Assembly: GCA_016715895.1 (NCBI GenBank) | Contig: JADJXH010000004.1 | Span: 1,550,001-1,614,000 of the forward strand | Reading direction: 5' to 3' | Source: Flavobacteriales bacterium | GTDB lineage: Bacteria > Bacteroidota > Bacteroidia > Flavobacteriales_F > PHOS-HE28 | DNA length: 64,000 nt | Part shown: in pieces, positions 17,366 through 26,098 of the stretch | Layout: each line of letters opens with the position of its first letter | Numbering within the stretch: the stretch's first letter is position 1 | The notes under the pieces: generated by a model | What the model was told of the DNA's origin: nothing | What the model saw: the letters and a program-made list of their open reading frames with translations, nothing else | Database searches by the model: none | Translations under genes and position numbers: made by a program

Positions 17366-19129
17366 TCAGCTGCCGGCGTAAAGGTCCTCCACTTCCCGCG
17401 CGTACTTGGCCAGGATGGGCTTGCGGCGCAGCTTGAGGGTGGGGGTGAGCTCCCCGCCGTCGACGGTCCATTCGGCGGTGAGCAGGGCGATCTTCTTCAC
17501 CTGCTCCCACTGGCCCAGGCCCTGGTTGGCCTTCTCCACCTCGGCCATGATGCGGTCGTGGATGCGGGGCTCACGCACCACACTTGCACGGTCGCCGTAG
17601 GGGATGCTCTTCAGGGCGCAGTAGTCCTGCAGGAAGCCGAAGTTGGGCACAATGAGGGCGGCGGGGAACTTGCGGGCCTCCCCGATCACCATCACCTGTT
17701 CCACGAAGCGGGAGGCCTTGAGCTTGTTCTCCATCACCTGGGGGGCCACGTACTTGCCACCGCTGGTCTTGAAGATCTCCTTCTTGCGGTCGGTGATGCG
17801 CAGGAAGCCCTCCTTGGTGATCTCGCCGATGTCGCCGGTGTGGAGCCAGCCTTCGGCGTCGATGGCCTCGGCCGTGAGCGCGGGCTCCTTGTAATAGCCC
17901 TGCATGATGTTGGGGCCCTGCACGAGGATCTCGCCGTCGCCGGCGATGCGCACATGCACCCCGGGGATGGGCCGTCCCACGGTGCCGAAGCGAAGGCCGT
18001 CGTTCCGCAGGTCGTTCACGCTCACCACGGGGCTGCTCTCGGTGAGGCCGTAGCCCTCCATGACGGCGATGCCGGCGGCGTTGAACACACGGGCCAGGCG
18101 GGGCTGCAGGGCGGCGCTGCCGCTGGCCACCACGCGCACCTTGCCGCCCAGGGCGGCCTGCCACTTGCTGAAGATGAGCCTGCGCGCCACGGCCAGCTGC
18201 AGGTCGTACCACGGACCACGCCCGTGCACCTCGTAGCGGTGGCCCAGGTCCAGGGCCCAGAAGAAGAGCTTCCGCTTGATGCCGGTGAGCGTCTCGCCCT
18301 TGGCCACGATCTTGTCGTAGATCTTCTCCAGCAGGCGCGGCACGGCGGTGAACACGTCGGGCGCCACCTCGCGGATGCGATCGCCCAGGTCGTCCAGCGA
18401 CTCCTGGAAGTGGATGCTGACCCCGGTGTACATGTAGAGGTACATCAGCATCCGCTCGTAGATGTGCGACAGGGGCAGGAAGCTGATGGCGCGCGCGTGG
18501 TGGTCCACCGGGAACCGGGTGGTGCTGGCGATGGCGTTGCTGAGGATGTTGTGGTGGGTGAGCATCACCCCCTTGGGCCGTCCGGTGGTGCCGCTGGTGT
18601 AGATGATGGTGGCCAGGTCATCGGCCTTCACGCGGTCCTTGTAGGCCTGCAGCGCGGGTCGGTCGTCCTCGCGGGCCAGGGCGGGCAGCTCGGACCAGTG
18701 GCGGGCACCGTCCACGCGTTCGAAGGTGAAGAGGTGTTCCAGGGCGGGGGCGGTGGTCATGGCCGCCAGCGCCTTGGCGTGGATCTCGGCGTTGGCGCTG
18801 AAGCACACGCGGCTGCCGCTGTGCATCAGTACATAGGCGTAGTCCTCGGCGCTGCTGGTGGGGTAGATGGGCACACCGATGGCGCCGATGCGCAGCACGG
18901 CCTGGTCCACCAGGCACCATTCGCTCCGGTTGCCGCTGGCGATGGCCACGGTATCGCCGGGTTTCACCCCCAGGGCCATGAGCCCGAGGGCGATCCGTTC
19001 GGCGGTGTCGATCAGCTCCTGCGTGCTGTAGCCCCGCCATTGGCCGCCCTCCTTGGTGGCGATGGCCTTGTCCTTGGGGAAGCGGAGGAGCTGGTGCTCG
19101 GGGACGTCGAAGAGGCGGGTGACGGTCAT
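17366..19129 (-). CDS. Long-chain fatty acid--CoA ligase (AMP-forming)
   Basis: A 587-residue ANL-superfamily adenylating enzyme. The P-loop-like motif TIIYTSGTTGRPKGV, the adenylation motif GYGLTESSP, the hinge region GWLHTGDIG and the C-terminal KEIFKTSGGKYVAPQ are all present. The reaction is fatty acid + ATP + CoA to acyl-CoA + AMP + PPi. The ATG at 19129 matches the usual N-terminus (MTVTRLFDVPEHQLLRFP). The frame stays open for another 1.1 kb upstream, but that part is antisense to the amidohydrolase and is not coding. Confidence 0.92.
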   Translation of the reverse strand: MTVTRLFDVPEHQLLRFPKDKAIATKEGGQWRGYSTQELIDTAERIALGLMALGVKPGDTVAIASGNRSEWCLVDQAVLRIGAIGVPIYPTSSAEDYAYVLMHSGSRVCFSANAEIHAKALAAMTTAPALEHLFTFERVDGARHWSELPALAREDDRPALQAYKDRVKADDLATIIYTSGTTGRPKGVMLTHHNILSNAIASTTRFPVDHHARAISFLPLSHIYERMLMYLYMYTGVSIHFQESLDDLGDRIREVAPDVFTAVPRLLEKIYDKIVAKGETLTGIKRKLFFWALDLGHRYEVHGRGPWYDLQLAVARRLIFSKWQAALGGKVRVVASGSAALQPRLARVFNAAGIAVMEGYGLTESSPVVSVNDLRNDGLRFGTVGRPIPGVHVRIAGDGEILVQGPNIMQGYYKEPALTAEAIDAEGWLHTGDIGEITKEGFLRITDRKKEIFKTSGGKYVAPQVMENKLKASRFVEQVMVIGEARKFPAALIVPNFGFLQDYCALKSIPYGDRASVVREPRIHDRIMAEVEKANQGLGQWEQVKKIALLTAEWTVDGGELTPTLKLRRKPILAKYAREVEDLYAGS

Positions 19130-19231
19130 GAGGGGTGTGCCTGTGGTCCCGAAGATCGCACAAAACGGACGCGGATCCCGTTCGCCGCTGCTGCGGCCTA
19201 CCTTCCGTCCGGCTTCCATGCCGTTCCCCTG

Positions 19232-20551
19232 ATGATGCGACACATGCGTCCGTTGGTCCCGATCTGCTGCCTGCTCCTCGCTCCCCTGTGCCTCCGCGCC
19301 CAGGACAGCCTGCTCATCACCAACGTCCGCATCTTCACCGGCACCTCGCCGGAGCTGAAGGCGGGCGCCGTCCTGGTGGTGGACGGGAAGATCGCACAGG
19401 TGGGTTCCGGACCCAACCCCACGCAGGGCATGGTCGTGCTTGATGGCGGCGGCCGCACGCTGATGCCGGGGCTGATCGATGCGCACGTGCACCTCACCCT
19501 GGCGGCCATCCCCATGGTGGCGGCCATGACGGCGCCCTCTTCGTACGTGCACCATGTGAGCGGCAGGGAGGCCGAGGCCACGCTGATGCGCGGCTTCACC
19601 ACCGTGCGCGATGTGGGCGGCCCCACGATGGGACTGAAGATGGCCGTGGACCAGGGCCTGCTGAAGGGGCCGCGCATCTATCCCAGTGGCGCCATGATCT
19701 CGCAGACCGGGGGGCATGGCGACTTCCGCATGCCGCACGAGATCGTGGACGGCTGTGGCTCGTCGCCCGCGCTCATCGAGAAGGAGGGCATCGCCATGAT
19801 CGCGGATGGGCCCGATGCGGTGCGCCAACGCGTTCGTGAGCAGCTGGCGCTGGGGGCTTCGCAGATCAAGCTGATGGCCGGTGGCGGCGTGTCCTCGCTG
19901 TACGACCCGTTGGACGTGACCCAATACACCCCGGAGGAGTTCCGCGTGGCGGTGGAGGCGGCGGAGAACTGGGGCACCTATGTCACCGTGCATGCCTACA
20001 CGCCGCGGGCCATCCGCTTTGCGGTGGAGAACGGGGTGAAGTGCATCGAGCACGGGCAGCTGGCCGACGAGGAGGTGGTGAAGCTGATGGCCGCCAAAGG
20101 GGTGTGGTGGAGCCTGCAGCCCTTCCTGGACGACGAGCATGCCAACCCCAAGACCGGCGAATCGCGGAAGAAGCAGCTGATGGTGGCCGAGGGCACCGAC
20201 CGCGCCTATGCCCTGGCGAAGCAGTACAAGGTGCGGACCGCCTGGGGCACCGATGTGATGCACAGCCCTGGCGGTGCGACGCACCAGGGGGCGCAGCTGG
20301 TGAAGATGACCCGCTGGTACACGCCCTTCGAGGTGCTGAAGATGGCCACGGCCGACAACGGCGAACTGATGAAGCTCTCCGGTGCGCGCGATCCCTATCC
20401 CGGCAGGCTGGGCGTGATCGAACCCGGCGCCTGGGCCGACCTGCTGCTGGTGAACGGCGACCCCCTGCGCGACCTGGAGCTGCTGGCCGATCCGGAGCGC
20501 AACCTCACGGTGATCATCAAGAACGGGAAGGTGGTGAAGGACATCCGGTGA
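19232..20551 (+). CDS. Secreted amidohydrolase family protein
   Basis: A 439-residue metal-dependent hydrolase of the imidazolonepropionase/prolidase-like group. It carries a signal peptide (about MRPLVPICCLLLAPLCLRAQ). The metal-binding set is intact: DAHVHLT, IKLMAGGG (bridging Lys), VHAYT, IEHGQ and WGTDVMHSP. Secreted members often cleave Xaa-Pro or other N-acyl amino acid bonds; the substrate cannot be read here. Three in-frame ATGs lie close together; the first is used. A TACCTTCC box at 19199-19206 may be its promoter. It is divergent from the acyl-CoA ligase. Confidence 0.88.
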   Translation: MMRHMRPLVPICCLLLAPLCLRAQDSLLITNVRIFTGTSPELKAGAVLVVDGKIAQVGSGPNPTQGMVVLDGGGRTLMPGLIDAHVHLTLAAIPMVAAMTAPSSYVHHVSGREAEATLMRGFTTVRDVGGPTMGLKMAVDQGLLKGPRIYPSGAMISQTGGHGDFRMPHEIVDGCGSSPALIEKEGIAMIADGPDAVRQRVREQLALGASQIKLMAGGGVSSLYDPLDVTQYTPEEFRVAVEAAENWGTYVTVHAYTPRAIRFAVENGVKCIEHGQLADEEVVKLMAAKGVWWSLQPFLDDEHANPKTGESRKKQLMVAEGTDRAYALAKQYKVRTAWGTDVMHSPGGATHQGAQLVKMTRWYTPFEVLKMATADNGELMKLSGARDPYPGRLGVIEPGAWADLLLVNGDPLRDLELLADPERNLTVIIKNGKVVKDIR

Positions 20552-20557
20552 GGCCGC

Positions 20558-21256
20558 TCACCCCACCTCGGCCAGGGCCTTCAGGTACTTGTCGACATAG
20601 ACCTCGATGCTCCGCGCCTTGTACTGCATCACATAGCGCGGGTGCTCCAGCGCGATGATGCGGTCGAAGAGGCCCAGGCGTTCGTTCAGCTTGCTGAAGT
20701 AGGTCGCGTTCCTGCCGGTGCCGATGCAGAGGACGGTGTCGGTGCGCATGCCGCAGCCCACCAGCGTGCGCAGCCAGTTCTTCACGAAGGGGGTCACGGC
20801 CTTTTCCAGCGCCTTGTCGTCGTAGTAGTTCAGGTTGATGGCCGTGCCGTTGGGACCGTCCGTCACGAAGCCCAGCGGGCAGATGGCATGCACGTAGACC
20901 CGGCCGGTGAAGGCTTCGGCCCCGCCCGCCGCACGGATCATGCGGTAGAAGAAGTCGCTGCTTGGCTCGTGCGTGCGCAGGCCGTGCACGGGGATGCCCA
21001 GGTCGCTTTCGCAGCGCTTGGTGTCGGTGAAGGACAGGCCCGTGCTGCCGGCGCCCAGTCGGCCGGGGTTGATGCCGAGCATGAGCGTGCGCGGCCGGTC
21101 GTCGCTGTAGTACTTGATGTGGAAGGCGGTGACGATGCGGCGCACCTCATCAGCGTTCGGGCCGTTGAAGGGGTCGAGCACCCCCACGCCGGGCGGCAGC
21201 GTCACCCCGTCCAGGCTGAGGTCCATCACGTGGCGGAGCAGGCGGTCGGCGAGCAT
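20558..21256 (-). CDS. SMUG2-like uracil-DNA glycosylase family protein (DUF4918)
   Basis: A 232-residue protein of the uracil-DNA glycosylase superfamily. The GINPGRLGAGSTGLSFTD loop is the SMUG/UDG-type active-site motif, and IALEHPRYVMQYK holds the late H-P-R element. Bacteroidota DUF4918 proteins are SMUG2-like enzymes that excise uracil or hydroxymethyluracil. The ATG at 21256 is chosen because a TACCTTTTG box ends three bases before it; two in-frame ATGs further upstream would lie before that box. It is convergent with the amidohydrolase. Confidence 0.8.
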   Translation of the reverse strand: MLADRLLRHVMDLSLDGVTLPPGVGVLDPFNGPNADEVRRIVTAFHIKYYSDDRPRTLMLGINPGRLGAGSTGLSFTDTKRCESDLGIPVHGLRTHEPSSDFFYRMIRAAGGAEAFTGRVYVHAICPLGFVTDGPNGTAINLNYYDDKALEKAVTPFVKNWLRTLVGCGMRTDTVLCIGTGRNATYFSKLNERLGLFDRIIALEHPRYVMQYKARSIEVYVDKYLKALAEVG

Positions 21257-21363
21257 GGGCAAAAGGTAGTGCGGGAGGGTGACCATTGTCACTGGAACCG
21301 GGCCCGGGCCGGCCGCAGCTTTGCATCACCATCCCATCCCGGGTGGCCCAACGATCCCGCACC

Positions 21364-22776
21364 ATGACCATCAAACAGATCTATACCGGGTGCATCGCCC
21401 ACGCAGCGTACTACCTGGAGAGCAATGGCGAGGCGGCCATCTTCGACCCGCTCCGCGAAGTACAACCCTACATCGACCGCGCCACGGCGGACAAGGCGAA
21501 GATCAAGTACGTGTTCGAGACGCACTTCCACGCCGACTTCGTGAGCGGACACCTCGACCTGGCGAAGAAGACGGGCGCCACCATCGTGTACGGCCCCACC
21601 GCCAAGCCGGGCTTTGCGGCGCATGTGGCCACGGACGGCGAGGTGTTCCAGGTGGGCAGGGCGAAGGTGAAGGCGATCCACACGCCCGGCCATACCATGG
21701 AGAGCACCACCTACCTGGTGATCGATGAGAGCGGCAGGGAGCACGGCATCATCACCGGCGACACGCTCTTCATCGGCGATGTGGGACGCCCCGACCTGGC
21801 CCAGCATGTGATCGCGGACCTCACGGAGGACAAGCTCGCGGGGCACCTCTACGACTCGCTGCGCAACAAGATCATGCCGTTGAGCGATGACCTGATCGTG
21901 TACCCCAACCACGGGGCCGGCAGTGCGTGCGGCAAGATGATGAGCAAGGAGACCACGGATACCCTGGGCAACCAGAAGCGGACCAACTATGCGCTCAACC
22001 CGGCGCTCACCAAGGACGAGTTCAAGAAGGCGCTGCTCACCGGCCTGACGCCGCCGCCGGGCTACTTCCCCAAGAACGTGCTCATGAACATCCAGGGCTA
22101 TGAGAGCCTGGACACCGTGATGGAGCGCGGCAAGCGTGCGCTAAGCGTGCACGACTTCGAGGTCGTGGCCAATGAGGAGCGCCCGTTGGTGCTGGATACG
22201 CGTCCAGCGGCCGAGTTCGCGAAGGGCTTTGTCCCCAACAGCATCAACATCGGGCTGGACAGCAACTTCGCCATGTGGGTGGGTGAGATGATCCCGGACA
22301 TCAAGCAGGCGATCCTCCTGGTCACCGAGCCGGGCAAGGAGGAGGAGAGCATCATCCGCCTCAGCCGGGTGGGCTACGACCACACCATCGGCTATCTCGC
22401 CGGCGGGTTCGACGCTTGGAAGGCCGCGGGCAAGGAGGTGGACACGGTGTCGCGCATCAGTGCCGGGGAGTTCGCCAAGCGCCAGATCACCAAGCCGCTC
22501 GTGTTCGACGTGCGCAAGAAGAGCGAGTATGACAGCGAGCACGTGGAAGGCGCCATCAACGTGCCGCTCAACCGGATCAACGAGCACCTCGCCGAGTTCC
22601 CGAAAGACAAGCCCTTCATCCTGCACTGCGCCGGCGGCTACCGGAGCATGATCGCCGCCAGCATCCTGAAGCAGCGCGGGTGGGACGACTTCGTGGACGT
22701 GGAGACCGGCTTCAACGGCATCAAGAAGGCCGGCGTGAAGGTGACGGAGTACGTGTGCCCGACCACCTTGCTCTGA
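21364..22776 (+). CDS. ETHE1-like MBL-fold protein fused to two rhodanese domains
   Basis: A 470-residue protein. Residues 1-240 are a metallo-beta-lactamase fold of the persulfide dioxygenase (ETHE1/BLH) type: THFHADFVSGH (H54, H56, D58, H63), HTPGHT and GDTLFIGDVGRPDL. Two rhodanese domains follow. The first (about 275-365) lacks a catalytic cysteine (LLVTEPGKEE in the loop position); the second has the active loop HCAGGYRS with C422. The likely role is glutathione persulfide oxidation coupled to sulfur transfer in sulfide detoxification. The start is placed at MTIKQIYTGC by family fit. Confidence 0.88.
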   Translation: MTIKQIYTGCIAHAAYYLESNGEAAIFDPLREVQPYIDRATADKAKIKYVFETHFHADFVSGHLDLAKKTGATIVYGPTAKPGFAAHVATDGEVFQVGRAKVKAIHTPGHTMESTTYLVIDESGREHGIITGDTLFIGDVGRPDLAQHVIADLTEDKLAGHLYDSLRNKIMPLSDDLIVYPNHGAGSACGKMMSKETTDTLGNQKRTNYALNPALTKDEFKKALLTGLTPPPGYFPKNVLMNIQGYESLDTVMERGKRALSVHDFEVVANEERPLVLDTRPAAEFAKGFVPNSINIGLDSNFAMWVGEMIPDIKQAILLVTEPGKEEESIIRLSRVGYDHTIGYLAGGFDAWKAAGKEVDTVSRISAGEFAKRQITKPLVFDVRKKSEYDSEHVEGAINVPLNRINEHLAEFPKDKPFILHCAGGYRSMIAASILKQRGWDDFVDVETGFNGIKKAGVKVTEYVCPTTLL

Positions 22777-22795
22777 GCGGTCCTTGAACGCATGA

Positions 22796-22823
22796 GAAGC
22801 CCCGGTCGGAAGGCCGGGGCTTC
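22796..22823 (+). terminator. Hairpin terminator after the MBL-rhodanese gene
   Basis: Perfect 10-bp stem GAAGCCCCGG / CCGGGGCTTC around an 8-base loop, 20 bases after the stop. It has no real T-run, as is common in high-GC Bacteroidota. Confidence 0.7.
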
Positions 22824-23083
22824 CCCGTTCCCGGAGGCCTAGGTGCACGACGCAGGGCCCGCATCGTTCCCCGCGCCGGGATGAGCGCCGCCAGGCGGCA
22901 CCGACCCGGATGGCGGACCGTTCTACCCCCGTCCGAGGCATGTGTACCGCAGCGGTCGTGAACGGATGGGAGTGCGGACAACAGCCAGCGAAGCCGTTCC
23001 CTCAACAGGACATCCGCTCGCTCGGATGGACCGGTGCGCACGGTCGCCGCACCACACTTTCGTGGCCCAGAACCCAGCACCCC
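22824..23083. other. Intergenic region without recognisable genes
   Basis: About 260 GC-rich bases between the terminator and the SBBP-type gene. The downstream reading frame extends upstream here but has no signal peptide until 23084. No promoter box with a TA pair, RNA or repeat was recognised. Confidence 0.5.
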
Positions 23084-25468
23084 ATGGACCGTTCAGCTGC
23101 GCAGGCATCTTCCCTTGTCATGTTCCTCCTTCTCACCGTCCCACAGGCCGACGGGCAGCATGAGGGGTTCATGGCCAACCATGGCCAAGTGCGCGATCAG
23201 GACCTGGAACCTGTGCCCCAGGTGCAGTACATGCTCGCGCGGCCCGGCCTCAACGTGCGGCTTCAGCGTGATGGGATCACCTATGATACCTACACGGTGG
23301 AGGATCGAACGACCACGGATCCAGAGCCGTTGGATGAGAGCTCCGGACGGACCTTCCGCTTTCATCGCATCGACCTGCGCTTCGTGAACAGTGATCCTCA
23401 TGTCGTCCTGGAGCCCGGTGGCGTGAGCGAGGAGTATTTGAACTTCTACTCGGAAGCCATCGGTGAGGGAGGCGCGACCGATGTCCGCCACTGCTCCACG
23501 GTGACCTACACCGCTCCCTGGCCGGGTGTCGATGTGCGCTGCATGCTGGAGGATGATCGGTTCAAGTACGAGGTCATCGTGCATCCCGGAGGCCGGTTGA
23601 GCGATGTGCGCTTCAAGGTTGACGGTGCGGGACTGTCCCTGGACACCGACGGTGCGCTGGTGTTCGCGTGGGAGGAAGGACGGATGCGGGAGGTGCTGCC
23701 GGTGAGCTGGACCGAGGAGAACGGCCGGAAGACCCGCGCGGATGTGCGATACCGGGTCCATGAGGATGGCTCGTTCGGATTCGTTCGTGCGGATGATCGG
23801 CCAGGGACATTGGTGATCGATCCCGTACCCGTGGTGAGCTGGAGCACCTTCTACGGCGGAAGCCAATCGGACAATGTCGCTGGTGTGGCGAACGACCCAT
23901 CGGGCAACGTCTACGCTACGGGCGAGACTTATTCGCCCAACAACATCGCCACCACCGGTGCGTTCGACCAGTTCTTTTCGGGTTTCCCCGGAGCGATGCT
24001 CGTGAAGTTCAATGCGAACGGCATCCGCCAGTGGGCCACCTATTTCGGCAATGATGGCGGGAAGCCCTGTCGTGCGGTCACCTGCTCGGCGAACTCCACC
24101 AGCGTGGCGATCGCCGGGTACACGAAGAACTCGGGCCTGGGCACCGCAGGCACCTTTCAACCCGCCCTCGGCGGAACGGTGGACGGGTTCATCGCCCGCT
24201 TCAGCAGCTCCGGTGCGTTGCAATGGTGCACCTACTATGGTGGCCCCGCGTACGATCTGATCCATGACATCTCCTTGAACGGAAGCGGCGTGAGCACCGT
24301 GGTCGGAAGCACCGATAACGCCAGCGGGATGGCCACCACGGGCGACATCACCTTCGGCGGCGGAACGGATGCCTTCGTGGCCCGCTTCGACGATGCCGGC
24401 GGGCGGATATGGAGCACGTACATCGGCGGCACCCAGAGCGATGAGGCCTTGGGAGTGAATGTGCGTACGTTCCTGGGAAGCACGTCGATCATCGTTTCGG
24501 GCACGACATCGTCACCTGCGGGGGTGGCCACCACCGGTGCGTGGGACACCGCCTTGGGAGGCTCGTCCGATGCCTTCCTGGCGCGATTGAGCGTCTCCGG
24601 CCAGATGCAGTGGTGCACCTATTTCGGCGGTCCGGGCGCAGAGACCGGGACCAGTGCGGCGTTCCTCGCCTTGGACCGCATCGCGCTTGTGGGGCGCACC
24701 ACATCCACCACCGGGCTGGGAACGTCCGGCGTGGCTCAATCCACTCCGGGATACATCGGCGGCAGCGTGGGCGATGGCTATCTGGCCTCCTTCTCGATCA
24801 GCGGCACACGCCAATGGGCCACCTACGTCGGCAGTTACTATACCGCGGTCGACGACCTTGTCAATGATGTGGTGGGCACCAGCGATGGCACCGCGATCAT
24901 CACCGGCGGTGCAGGTGGATCGCTGGGCACGTCCGGTTCGTGGGACCCTACGTGGAACGGTTCGCAGGATGCCTTCGTGGGCGCCTATTCCAGCAGCGGG
25001 GCGAAGCTCTGGTTGGGGTACATCGGCGGCGACCAGACCGACCAGGGCGCGGCGGTGAGCCTGCGTACCAGTGGTTCGGACGTCAGCATCATCGTGGGAG
25101 GGTCCACGTTCTCAGAGACCAACGTGGCCACCAATCCTTCGCATCAGTCATCGATCGGCGGATCACAGGATGGGTTCGTGACCAGGCTCAACTGGAACAC
25201 GGCCAGCGGAATGGTGACCATGGAGGATCCGGCCACGGCCGGATCCGGGGCGCGCTTCGTTGTGGATCTAAACACGGTCCACGTGGAGGACCTGCCGCAA
25301 GGGGCATCCGGAACATCGACGGTGCAGGTGTTCGACATGCAGGGGCGGCACCTTGGGACCGCACGAGGCGCGAACGGCGTATCGTTCAACGGCCTTGGGG
25401 CGGGTGTCTATCTGTTCGTGGTCGATGATGGTGCGCACCGGTCCACGGCGCGCGTCGTCGTTCCATGA
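23084..25468 (+). CDS. Secreted SBBP-type beta-propeller protein with a T9SS type A-like tail
   Basis: A 794-residue exported protein. The ATG at 23084 begins a signal peptide (MDRSAAQASSLVMFLLLTVP, cleavage near ADGQ). Residues about 20-250 form the N-terminal domain common in such proteins (GFMANHGQVRDQDLEP). Residues about 255-700 hold about seven repeats of the form W-x-T-Y-[FIV]-G-G-x-x-x-D (WSTFYGGSQSDN, WCTYYGGPAYD, WSTYIGGTQSDE, WCTYFGGPGAE), which are SBBP-type propeller blades. The last 75 residues (VQVFDMQGRHLGTARG...GAGVYLFVV) match the type A sorting domain. A cell-surface role is inferred. Confidence 0.85.
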   Translation: MDRSAAQASSLVMFLLLTVPQADGQHEGFMANHGQVRDQDLEPVPQVQYMLARPGLNVRLQRDGITYDTYTVEDRTTTDPEPLDESSGRTFRFHRIDLRFVNSDPHVVLEPGGVSEEYLNFYSEAIGEGGATDVRHCSTVTYTAPWPGVDVRCMLEDDRFKYEVIVHPGGRLSDVRFKVDGAGLSLDTDGALVFAWEEGRMREVLPVSWTEENGRKTRADVRYRVHEDGSFGFVRADDRPGTLVIDPVPVVSWSTFYGGSQSDNVAGVANDPSGNVYATGETYSPNNIATTGAFDQFFSGFPGAMLVKFNANGIRQWATYFGNDGGKPCRAVTCSANSTSVAIAGYTKNSGLGTAGTFQPALGGTVDGFIARFSSSGALQWCTYYGGPAYDLIHDISLNGSGVSTVVGSTDNASGMATTGDITFGGGTDAFVARFDDAGGRIWSTYIGGTQSDEALGVNVRTFLGSTSIIVSGTTSSPAGVATTGAWDTALGGSSDAFLARLSVSGQMQWCTYFGGPGAETGTSAAFLALDRIALVGRTTSTTGLGTSGVAQSTPGYIGGSVGDGYLASFSISGTRQWATYVGSYYTAVDDLVNDVVGTSDGTAIITGGAGGSLGTSGSWDPTWNGSQDAFVGAYSSSGAKLWLGYIGGDQTDQGAAVSLRTSGSDVSIIVGGSTFSETNVATNPSHQSSIGGSQDGFVTRLNWNTASGMVTMEDPATAGSGARFVVDLNTVHVEDLPQGASGTSTVQVFDMQGRHLGTARGANGVSFNGLGAGVYLFVVDDGAHRSTARVVVP

Positions 25469-25596
25469 GCAACGTCCGGACCTCCGGCGGACGCGCACGA
25501 TCGGCCGCACCGCCCATCGCCATGCCCACGAGCCACATGCTCTGCAGTGGACCCATGAACTGATGGTGGTCAGCGGTGCGCCAAGTTCCGCGCACC

Positions 25597-25604
25597 TACC
25601 TTTG
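25597..25604 (+). promoter_or_regulatory. TAnnTTTG -7 box of the heavy-metal efflux operon
   Basis: TACCTTTG, an exact match ending seven bases before the ATG at 25611, so the transcript would be leaderless or nearly so. Confidence 0.6.
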
Positions 25605-25610
25605 CCACGC

Positions 25611-26003
25611 ATGTCCCCCTGGCTCCGCATCGCCCTCGTTCTCTGGCTCCAGGCGCATCTGTTGAGCCCGGAGCTGGGTCGGTTGCCCATGCTCTTCCTC
25701 CACTTTGCCGACCACCTTCAGCAGGAGCAGGGCCTCACGTTCGCCGGTTACCTGGTGAAGCATTACGCCGGTGATGGCCACGAGGAGAGCGATCGCGGCG
25801 AGCACGGCTCACTACCGTATCACCACCATCATCACGGCATGATGGCCGACCAGTGCACCACCAAGGTCATCACCTCCGAGGCGGTGGCGTTGGTGAGCTT
25901 TCCGCTGTCCATGGCGGACCGTGACCAGCCGCTGTCCGGGCCGATGGCGCCCATGCGCGGCCATGTGGGTGGGCTGTTGAGGCCTCCCCGCCCGGTGGCC
26001 TGA
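25611..26003 (+). CDS. Small His-rich protein preceding the CzcA-like pump
   Basis: A 130-residue protein with a hydrophobic N-terminus (MSPWLRIALVLWLQAHLLSP) that may be a signal anchor, then LPMLFLHFADHLQQEQ and a metal-binding-looking stretch, YHHHHHGMMADQC. Small His-rich proteins are common directly upstream of CusA/CzcA-type pumps in Bacteroidota, and a periplasmic metal-binding role is inferred. The start is supported by the promoter box seven bases upstream. It lies 95 bases before the pump gene. Confidence 0.65.
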   Translation: MSPWLRIALVLWLQAHLLSPELGRLPMLFLHFADHLQQEQGLTFAGYLVKHYAGDGHEESDRGEHGSLPYHHHHHGMMADQCTTKVITSEAVALVSFPLSMADRDQPLSGPMAPMRGHVGGLLRPPRPVA

Positions 26004-26098
26004 TCCCAGGCCGCACCTTCCTGTTCCTGCTGGTCCGGCCGGACCGATGAACCGCCACATGCGGTGCACCGGTGCCTTCCACACATATCCGCATCCCC

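Noticed and set aside
19130..20284. Upstream extension of the acyl-CoA ligase frame, almost 400 codons
   Set aside because: Entirely antisense to the amidohydrolase, with His/Gly-rich low-complexity composition; the family N-terminus begins at 19129.
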